This document shows, one piece after another, positions 55,193 through 64,000 of a stretch of 64,000 nucleotides of DNA. A model generated the notes under the pieces. The model was not told the origin of the DNA and searched no databases. It worked only from the letters and a program-made list of their open reading frames with translations. Numbering within the stretch: the stretch's first letter is position 1; every line of letters begins with the position of its first letter. The DNA lies in NCBI RefSeq assembly GCF_008033385.1, contig NZ_VOGY01000004.1, positions 1 through 64,000 on the forward strand, read 5' to 3'. The translations under genes were made by a program, and so were the position numbers. This DNA is from Algibacter pacificus (lineage in GTDB: Bacteria > Bacteroidota > Bacteroidia > Flavobacteriales > Flavobacteriaceae).

Positions 55193-56053
55193 TTATAGGT
55201 TTTTAGTATGAAATGGCACTAAACCATCAATAGGTCTACGTTCAAAATTACCTACTTTAAATCCCATTTCGAGACCAACTTCTCTAATTTCTTTTTGTGC
55301 AAAAAAGGCTATAGATCCCGCAAAATGAACAGGAGCTGTTTTTAGCTCTTCTTTAAACTGCAAAATCATATTTTTTGCAAACAAACGGATCCCTGTTTTA
55401 ATTAAATTTATAGTGTATTCCGAATCTTTGTGTAAAAACATAAATTCTGCAAATCCTGCTAAATAAGCATTAGGACTTGGCTGCTTGTATAAGTTGTATT
55501 TAATATAATCGGCATCCATATTAAACTTAGCTCCAAAGGCTATTCTAACATTTTCTGGCATGTGACCGAAGTAATAATCTCTAATTAATTGCTTTCCGTA
55601 ATAGTTACCCGAAGCATCGTCCATTAACGTATAACCTAGAGATATAACACGTTGATGCAGTGATTCTCCATCATAATAACTACAATTAGAACCAGTACCC
55701 ATAATACAAACTACAGCAGCTTCTTTTGGATTGTTAATAGTAGCGTAAACGGCAGCTAAAGTATCTTCATTAACTTCAACATGGGCATTAATAAAAATAT
55801 CTTTTAAAACAGTGCTTAATAAATCCTTTGCATTGTCGGTACCACAACCCGCGCCATAAAAAAACACGTGAGTTACATTTTCGGCATTCGATTTTAACGC
55901 TTTACTTTTCTTAATTAATTTATTAAGTTTTTTCTCATTTAAAATAGCTGGGTTTAATCCTTTAGTTCGGATTTTATCCATTAATCTATTTCCATCTTTA
56001 TCTACCGCAAGCCAATCGGACTTAGTAGAACCGCTGTCTACAATTAAAATCAT
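55193..56053 (-). CDS. BadF/BadG-type ATPase, probable N-acetylglucosamine kinase
   Basis: 286 residues with the ASKHA fold: phosphate-1 loop ILIVDSGSTKSDWLAV, acidic EDTLAAVYA and phosphate-2 loop CIMGTGSNCSYYDG. Proteins of this kind in Bacteroidota are annotated as N-acetylglucosamine kinases. If right, it makes GlcNAc-6-phosphate for the NagB fusion elsewhere in this window. Glucosamine or another sugar is possible. A strong terminator separates it from gapA upstream, so it has its own promoter. Confidence 0.75.
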   Translation of the reverse strand: MILIVDSGSTKSDWLAVDKDGNRLMDKIRTKGLNPAILNEKKLNKLIKKSKALKSNAENVTHVFFYGAGCGTDNAKDLLSTVLKDIFINAHVEVNEDTLAAVYATINNPKEAAVVCIMGTGSNCSYYDGESLHQRVISLGYTLMDDASGNYYGKQLIRDYYFGHMPENVRIAFGAKFNMDADYIKYNLYKQPSPNAYLAGFAEFMFLHKDSEYTINLIKTGIRLFAKNMILQFKEELKTAPVHFAGSIAFFAQKEIREVGLEMGFKVGNFERRPIDGLVPFHTKNL

Positions 56054-56065
56054 AAGTTCTTAGAA

Positions 56066-56110
56066 TAAAAAAATCCACAGCATTATTCAGAATGAAATAA
56101 TACTGTGGAT
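56066..56110 (-). terminator. Intrinsic terminator of the pfkA-gapA operon
   Basis: ATCCACAG-c-ATTATT and AATAAT-a-CTGTGGAT (56,073-56,110) form a long stem with one mismatch. Seven A residues to its left become a T run on the minus strand, 17 bases past the gapA stop. Confidence 0.88.
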
Positions 56111-56126
56111 CTAAATAAATTATTTA

Positions 56127-58143
<2,017 letters not shown>

Positions 58144-58322
58144 TTAATTAAAACGTAAATTTAATAAACAAAAAGAATATAATCATAGCATTTGCAATGT
58201 TTTATTCATAGTTTTACACTATAACGTTTTAGTAAAAATAAGTAAATAATGTGGTATTTAATGCTTATAAAATTTCATTAAAAATAATTTAACGTCATTA
58301 AATTGCGAAATAACGAAAAGCT

Positions 58323-61300
58323 TTAGTTTTTTGAAGTAGATTTTACTGAAATATAATTGGGTAAAGCACTTTCTTCTTCTTTTACGGATTGCTCCAAAAC
58401 ATCGTTTTGCGCTTCAGTTTCTTTTTTAAATATTTTACGGAGCAATTCTTTAAACGTATCGAAATCTACATTATACGAGAGGCCAATACCCTGAGTATAC
58501 CCAATATCTTCACCAAAATTTCGAATACTATTTTCTCTATTAAACACTTTAGCCGTTAAACTTCCATCTTCATTTAACAGAAAAGACACCTCGACATCAC
58601 CTGCAATAACAGTATCGCTTGCTCCACCAACAGGTACCCCTACTTTACCATTAATAAGCACCCGGTCGCTTATTTGTGTTTGAAGGGTTACCCCAACCCT
58701 GTCATCGGTTTGGTAGTCTGGTGTGTTTTGTCCGGCTTCATAATTCAAGCCCAAATTAAGCTTCCCATCTCCATTAGAAAAAACACTATTAATAATCCCA
58801 TTTAAACGTTCTGCAATAGTGCCCGAAAAATTAAGCTCATCTATTCCTCCGGAAAAAGATCCTGTAGACACCAAATACAAGGCTTGATCTTGGCGATCGC
58901 TATCGGATTCTAAACGATAATTTAACTCGGATTTTATGGTTGAATTTACATTAGGGAACTCAAAGGAAAATTCAGGGTTAAGTTTTTCTAAATTACCTGT
59001 TAAAGCAATATTTAATTCTACCGGAATGGTTCTATTAATAGGATTATCTAACAACGGCGAAGGATTGGCTTGTGTTTTATACACCGCATTCATATTAATA
59101 AGTGCATCTAGCGGATCGCCTTCCCAAGCTAGGGATCCACCTGGTTTTACTGTAAATTGCTTTTGTATAAAACCGCCGTAAGCAAAATTATAAACTCCCT
59201 CGAATACAATAAAATCGCCCCACATATCAAACTTACCGTTGGTGTTTATTTCAACCAAAAGCCCCCCACGCCCTTTTCCTTTTAAAGAATGGCCTGTAGT
59301 TTTATCAATAATAATTTCTACTTCGGCATCTTCTGTAATATCTAAATCGAAATCGAGTTCTAATCCCTTTATTTCATCAAAAACAAGCTCTACGCCTTTG
59401 TTTCTTGCTTCTTTTTCTTCTTTTGTAATAAAATGAATAAAGGAATTATCACCAAAAGATTCGGAATCGTTTAAAGGAATTTTAAACACCGTTCCAGGTT
59501 TAGTTTCTCCAATGACGTTAATTCGAAGCTCGTCGGTTGGCCCAGAAATACTAGCTACACCTCCTATATAGCCAGTGCCATAATATAGAGCATCTTCGGT
59601 TTCTTTAGTATCTAAAACCAATAAGTTTTTAGTAGATATTTCAAGCCCTAAACTCCATTTGGAAAAATTAACATGACTTAAATCGCCTTTCAATACGCCT
59701 TTCGTATTATACTTTGTATCTGTAAGTTTTATATTATTAAATATAAAACTTTGATTTTTTAAGCTCACCAGCGATTTTTCCGCGAAAGCGTAATCTACAT
59801 TTAAGAAAGGAATCCCTAGTCCGCCACTTTTTAATTCTAGTTCACCATTAAAACTTGGTTTGTTTAACTCGCCCACCACATTAACATTTCCAGTAGCCTT
59901 ACCTCTTATATTGCTTAAAACGTCTCTTAATAATGGATTCAAAGGGTATAAATCGAAATTGTCAAAATTTAAGCCGACATCTATTTTAGATTGTTTTCCT
60001 GCCACAGAAATATCGCCCTTTGCAGTAAATGAGTTAGCTTGAGAGTTTTTAATAGTGGCATTTACTGTATAATTTGTTAACGATTCATTTCCTATAATGT
60101 TTGCGTCGAAGGAACCGAGCAGAAAGTTGTTTACTCTAAAATTATCAACTATGATGCTAGAATTTGGTAGATAACTTCCATTTTGTTGCAATACATCTAG
60201 TTTTCCGTTAACATTTCCGGACAGCGATAAACTATCTATATCTGGTGTAATTTTAGCTAAATCGACATTGTGAAAATTAAGCTTAAAATCCTTTTCGGTG
60301 GAATCTCTTAAAAATCCAGATAGTTTAATTTCTTCATTATTATGATTAATCCTAAATTTATCGATTGTGAATTTCGTGAGTTTTTTATCAAATGATATTT
60401 TATGAAATTTATCTTGCAGCTCATTAATGTTCCAAACATTATCTTTTAGAGTAATATCCGATTGCTTAAACCCTATAACCGACTCGTTTTCTTCATTTAT
60501 AGTATGATAAAAACTTAAGTTGTATTTATCCCTGTTTCGTTTACCTCCCGTAAATTCCGACCTCATAAACAAGGTATCATTTACGGTAACATTAATTAAA
60601 CTAAAATTGGAAACATTGTAAAGTTTGGTGTTTAAACTATCTATTTCTACAAACGTATTAAAAACGGGATTACCATTATCTACCTGCAATTCTATATTAC
60701 TTGCGAAGTAATTAGACAGCTTTATTTCTGGAGATTTAAAGGTGAGTTTAAACTGACTTTCATCACTTTCAACTTGCCCTCGAATAAAGGTGTTTTTTGC
60801 TAATTCTAGCTCGGGGAAAAGCACTTCCACAATTTTATTATAAATGGTGAAATTAAAATCGACACTTTGATTTTTTTCTACTTTACTAGGAATGTAATTG
60901 GTATAAATATACCCTATAGAATTCTCGAATAATTTCTTAAGTTCCTTAAATTTAAATTTTCCTTTTAAGTCACCTTCAATAATGTCTGGCGAGTTAATTT
61001 CTATAGAACGTAAATCCCCACTAAAACTTGATGAAATATCAAAAGCATCAAAATAATAAGTGTCATTTTCATTTTTATATTTGGTTTTTCTAAATGAAAT
61101 TTTACCGTAAGCATCATCATAATTACTTGCATTCATATTCATTTTTACGGTACTTTCAAAAATGGAAATGCTATCTCGTTTTATAAAGTTTAGGGCGTTT
61201 AAATTGGCATAATCTACTTGGGCTTCGAAATCGTATTTATTTACGGTTTCCGAAAAATCAACCAGTCCGTTAAAGTTTAATTTTAAATTTCTATCGTTCG

Positions 61301-62708
61301 CAATTAAGTTCCCATCAAAAATGTTATTTTTCACATTCCCAGCTACCTTTACGCGTTGATACTTATAATTATTATATTCAACCTCAAACACCTCGCCTTT
61401 AACTTGTGTGTTAACGGTTTTAGTTACAAAACCTTTGCCATCGACATCAAAATTTAAAGAGGCTCTACCAACATCTGGCGCATTTAAAAACGTTCCAAAA
61501 TCGAATTCACTAAAAATAATATTTCCCTTGTACGTAGCATTATCGATATCGTTAACTTTATTAATTTTTAAGTTAGAATCTACAAATCCCAATTCGGTAT
61601 CTATTTTAATATCTGCAACTACGGTCGAGGCTGTTATTTGCGAATTTCCAACCACTGTAAAATACCCTAATCTATCAAAAGACGTTGGTATGGCTGCGCC
61701 CAAAACATTAGGCAATAGCCTTGTTAAATCTTTATAAGTGGATGAAAGATTACTGAATTTCCCATTCATTGAGAAGTTTCCTTCTTCTTTATTAAAAAGA
61801 TTTTTAAAATTGATATCCCCGTAAATCCGCGTATTTCTATTGGTATTTAATTTTAAATTAGACGTTGTTAAATCGTTCAACGTTCCTGAAACTTCCGTAC
61901 TAAAATTAGCCGTTTGGTTTACTCCAAACTCATTATAAAACGTATTCAATTCATCTAACTGCACTTTAGAATCTTTAAACACGGCATCTACTAAAACTTT
62001 ATCTGTGAAATATTTAAAATCGGCACGATTATAGGAAAACTTTAAATCGCCTTTTAATTCGGACTTTGGTGTTTTAATATTAAGATTAGCAAATGTCATA
62101 TCCGTAAGGGTATAACTAAAATCTGTCATCATATTTTTAACAACAACCCCTCTACTATCTTCAAAACTTAATGTATTTATCCTGGCATTTACATTACTAC
62201 CATTAATTAAAAAATTGGTGGCATTAATATTTAAATCTTCAAAATGAAGTACTTTAGCAGTCTCTTTATTTTCGTCTACAAGCCTAAAAACACTATTATA
62301 AATAGATACATCGCTACTGGATAACAAGAAATTACTTTTTTTGGTTCTTGGGTTATCGCTATCAAACCGAGCTACAAATACATCTAAGTTTGTTTCCGAC
62401 TCACCTTTATAGGTTGTAATATTAAAATTGAGATTCTCAATATCGATATCACCAAAAACAAGTTGTCCGTTAACTAAATTCCTCACCCCTAAAATAGACG
62501 TGTTTAGTTCTGCAATACTAATTAAAGTATCTTGTTTATAATCTTCTATGTAAATATGTTTAAGCGCTACATCGCCATTAAAATGCAAGCTGACTTTATC
62601 AACATTTATATTGGTTTTAAAATCGTTGTTAATGCGCTTAGTTACGTAATTCCCAAGTCCTGTTTGTATGGCAGGAATAGACAAAAACAACACCAAAATG
62701 ATGAACAA
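58323..62708 (-). CDS. tamB: TamB-like translocation/assembly module protein
   Basis: 1,461 residues. One N-terminal membrane helix, then a very long stretch of repeated beta strands (AsmA/TamB type) that forms a periplasmic groove, and the conserved C-terminal DUF490 domain (about 1,020-1,430, with LNPEFSFEFPNVNS and LNLGLNYEAGQNTPDYQTDDRVGVT). TamB bridges inner and outer membrane in phospholipid transport and barrel assembly. The first usual start is TTG 62,706-62,708, inside the hydrophobic segment; the frame stays open to 62,759 and beyond (IKKILKILFKIASVLLLL), which gives a better anchor but has no ATG, GTG or TTG. Divergent from tsaD. Confidence 0.85.
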   Translation of the reverse strand: MFIILVLFLSIPAIQTGLGNYVTKRINNDFKTNINVDKVSLHFNGDVALKHIYIEDYKQDTLISIAELNTSILGVRNLVNGQLVFGDIDIENLNFNITTYKGESETNLDVFVARFDSDNPRTKKSNFLLSSSDVSIYNSVFRLVDENKETAKVLHFEDLNINATNFLINGSNVNARINTLSFEDSRGVVVKNMMTDFSYTLTDMTFANLNIKTPKSELKGDLKFSYNRADFKYFTDKVLVDAVFKDSKVQLDELNTFYNEFGVNQTANFSTEVSGTLNDLTTSNLKLNTNRNTRIYGDINFKNLFNKEEGNFSMNGKFSNLSSTYKDLTRLLPNVLGAAIPTSFDRLGYFTVVGNSQITASTVVADIKIDTELGFVDSNLKINKVNDIDNATYKGNIIFSEFDFGTFLNAPDVGRASLNFDVDGKGFVTKTVNTQVKGEVFEVEYNNYKYQRVKVAGNVKNNIFDGNLIANDRNLKLNFNGLVDFSETVNKYDFEAQVDYANLNALNFIKRDSISIFESTVKMNMNASNYDDAYGKISFRKTKYKNENDTYYFDAFDISSSFSGDLRSIEINSPDIIEGDLKGKFKFKELKKLFENSIGYIYTNYIPSKVEKNQSVDFNFTIYNKIVEVLFPELELAKNTFIRGQVESDESQFKLTFKSPEIKLSNYFASNIELQVDNGNPVFNTFVEIDSLNTKLYNVSNFSLINVTVNDTLFMRSEFTGGKRNRDKYNLSFYHTINEENESVIGFKQSDITLKDNVWNINELQDKFHKISFDKKLTKFTIDKFRINHNNEEIKLSGFLRDSTEKDFKLNFHNVDLAKITPDIDSLSLSGNVNGKLDVLQQNGSYLPNSSIIVDNFRVNNFLLGSFDANIIGNESLTNYTVNATIKNSQANSFTAKGDISVAGKQSKIDVGLNFDNFDLYPLNPLLRDVLSNIRGKATGNVNVVGELNKPSFNGELELKSGGLGIPFLNVDYAFAEKSLVSLKNQSFIFNNIKLTDTKYNTKGVLKGDLSHVNFSKWSLGLEISTKNLLVLDTKETEDALYYGTGYIGGVASISGPTDELRINVIGETKPGTVFKIPLNDSESFGDNSFIHFITKEEKEARNKGVELVFDEIKGLELDFDLDITEDAEVEIIIDKTTGHSLKGKGRGGLLVEINTNGKFDMWGDFIVFEGVYNFAYGGFIQKQFTVKPGGSLAWEGDPLDALINMNAVYKTQANPSPLLDNPINRTIPVELNIALTGNLEKLNPEFSFEFPNVNSTIKSELNYRLESDSDRQDQALYLVSTGSFSGGIDELNFSGTIAERLNGIINSVFSNGDGKLNLGLNYEAGQNTPDYQTDDRVGVTLQTQISDRVLINGKVGVPVGGASDTVIAGDVEVSFLLNEDGSLTAKVFNRENSIRNFGEDIGYTQGIGLSYNVDFDTFKELLRKIFKKETEAQNDVLEQSVKEEESALPNYISVKSTSKN

Positions 62709-62792
62709 CAGCAGTAAAACACTTGCTATTTTAAATAGTATTTTTAGAATTTTTTTGATAGCTGTAAACTTATAACTTTATTTAGAATAAAC

Positions 62793-62800
62793 TATTTTTG
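62793..62800 (+). promoter_or_regulatory. Candidate -7 element of tsaD
   Basis: TATTTTTG matches TAnnTTTG; it would give a leader of about 70 bases before the tsaD ATG. The -33 element is not clear. Confidence 0.35.
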
Positions 62801-62877
62801 CAATAACATACAAATAGAATCTTTTAATTCGTTTATTCGAATTCAAAATTAACAATTATTGTGCCTAATATTCACTA

Positions 62878-63900
62878 ATGAAGGAACAAAATATTTATAT
62901 CCTCGGAATTGAATCATCTTGCGATGATACTGCGGCTTCCGTAATACACAACGGTAAAATTTTAAGTAATGTTGTCGCCACTCAAAAAATACACGAAGCG
63001 TTCGGTGGTGTTGTGCCAGAATTGGCATCGCGAGCCCACCAACAAAACATAGTTCCTGTTGTTCACCAAGCTCTAAAAAAAGCTAACATTTCTAAAGAAC
63101 AGCTTCATGCCATTGCCTTTACACGTGGTCCCGGATTAATGGGGAGCTTATTGGTAGGGACTTCTTTTGCAAAATCTTTGGCCTATGGATTAGATATTCC
63201 ATTAATTGATGTCAACCACATGCAAGCCCATATTTTGGCTCATTTTATAGATGAAGACGGCTTTAAAAAACCGCCTTTTCCATTTTTAGCCATGACTATT
63301 TCGGGCGGACATACGCAAATTGTTCGTGTCGATTCTTATTTTAAAATGACAGTTATTGGTGAAACTATTGATGATGCCGTAGGTGAAGCCTTTGATAAAA
63401 GTGGGAAAATTTTAGGGTTAGGTTATCCTGCCGGTCCAGAAATTGATAGACGGGCTAAATTAGGAAACCCAAAAGCCTTTAAATTCACCAAACCGAAAGT
63501 TGACGGATTAAACTTTAGTTTTTCGGGGTTTAAAACAGCCGTTCTCTATTTTATTCAACGCGAAGTTAAAGCCAATCCAAACTTTATAGCCGAAAACTTA
63601 AACGATATTTGCGCCTCGATTCAATACACCATTATTGGAATTTTAATAGATAAATTGAAACTGGCCACTAAAGAAACCGGAATTACGCATATTGCCATTG
63701 GCGGTGGTGTATCGGCAAATTCAGGAATACGCCAAGCTTTAAAAGATGGTGAGCAAAAATTTGATTGGACCACTTATGTGCCTAAATTTGAATTCACCAC
63801 AGATAATGCCGCCATGATTGCTATTGTGGGCTATTTAAAATATTTAGAAGGTGATTTTGCCCTACAAGATGTTGTAGCATCGGCACGATTAAAAATATAA
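62878..63900 (+). CDS. tsaD: tRNA N6-threonylcarbamoyladenosine synthase TsaD
   Basis: 340 residues. Transfers threonylcarbamoyl to A37 of ANN-decoding tRNAs together with TsaB and TsaE. Family motifs: YILGIESSCDDTAASVI, the metal-binding H114 and H118 in VNHMQAHILAH, ISGGHTQIV and IGGGVSANSGIR. Normal length. Its rsmE neighbour begins five bases later. Confidence 0.96.
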   Translation: MKEQNIYILGIESSCDDTAASVIHNGKILSNVVATQKIHEAFGGVVPELASRAHQQNIVPVVHQALKKANISKEQLHAIAFTRGPGLMGSLLVGTSFAKSLAYGLDIPLIDVNHMQAHILAHFIDEDGFKKPPFPFLAMTISGGHTQIVRVDSYFKMTVIGETIDDAVGEAFDKSGKILGLGYPAGPEIDRRAKLGNPKAFKFTKPKVDGLNFSFSGFKTAVLYFIQREVKANPNFIAENLNDICASIQYTIIGILIDKLKLATKETGITHIAIGGGVSANSGIRQALKDGEQKFDWTTYVPKFEFTTDNAAMIAIVGYLKYLEGDFALQDVVASARLKI

Positions 63901-63905
63901 CAAAC

Positions 63906-64000
63906 ATGCAGTTATTTTACAACGCCAATATAAACGAAAATACCACGCAATTCTCTTTCGAAAAAGAAGAAAGCAGGCATATTGTAAAAGTATTACGTAA
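63906..64000 (+). CDS. rsmE: 16S rRNA (uracil-1498-N3)-methyltransferase, partial
   Basis: Only the first 31 codons are in the window (MQLFYNANINENTTQFSF to SRHIVKVLR). The EESRHIVKVLR piece is the conserved N-terminal motif of RsmE, which methylates U1498 of 16S rRNA. It starts five bases after tsaD, so the two share a transcript. Truncated by the window edge. Confidence 0.8.
   Translation, partial: MQLFYNANINENTTQFSFEKEESRHIVKVLR

Overview
The window is low-GC DNA from a member of the Bacteroidota, most probably the family Flavobacteriaceae. The supporting signs are the gene families (OstA-type LptD, TamB divergent from TsaD, the NagB/PIG-L fusion, FucP-type sugar permease, Bacteroidota-type 'ABC transporter ATPase' protein), frequent TTG starts without Shine-Dalgarno sequences, TAnnTTTG -7 promoter motifs, and 'TGTCATTTCGAC...GTCGACATGACA' intergenic repeats. 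It is a chromosomal segment dominated by housekeeping genes, with several accessory insertions. No tRNA, rRNA, CRISPR array, integrase island or insertion sequence was found.

Layout. 1-1,096: five ~170-bp composite repeats and a structured intergenic element. 1,097-7,357: type II NADH dehydrogenase, dihydrolipoyl dehydrogenase, AroQ, XerD and a PAS histidine kinase. 7,452-16,372: an unusual 690-residue PLP enzyme, a hotdog thioesterase, a DUF134/NifX-like pair behind a perfect 20-bp palindrome, B12-dependent ribonucleotide reductase NrdJ, and an octaheme cytochrome with HEAT and TPR repeats. 16,799-21,518: an amino-sugar locus (NagB/PIG-L fusion, NagP-like permease, divergent LacI regulator with twin operators). 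21,536-30,831: a cluster for an exported polysaccharide (receiver protein, histidine-less sensor kinase, BcsB-like protein, outer-membrane barrel, a processive GT2 synthase fused to an MshEN-like domain, a polytopic GT-C-like protein, and a secreted GH5 glucanase). 31,337-34,965: a propeller/HEAT/cytochrome c lipoprotein and a small two-gene membrane operon.

35,127-44,898: a conserved Fe-S/Mce/amidase/LptD envelope region into which an Abi_C-type protein and an Mrr-type restriction enzyme appear to be inserted. 44,990-46,927: RidA and GMP reductase. 47,159-53,958: a three-gene transglutaminase/DUF2126, circularly permuted ATP-grasp/alpha-E, transglutaminase cluster that fits a peptide-bond-forming system of unknown product. 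53,955-58,143: a half-degenerate twin ABC ATPase, an amino-sugar kinase, GAPDH and phosphofructokinase. 58,323-64,000: TamB, TsaD and the start of RsmE.

How the parts work together. GlcNAc could enter by the NagP-like permease, be phosphorylated by the BadF-type kinase (55,193-56,053) and pass through the NagB fusion to fructose-6-phosphate, which feeds PfkA and GapA in the same window. LptD, MlaD, amidase and TamB serve envelope assembly. The most interesting segment is 21.5-30.8 kb: it looks like a cellulose-type secretion system in which the PilZ-domain BcsA is replaced by an MshEN-GT2 fusion and the regulator is a pseudo-kinase.
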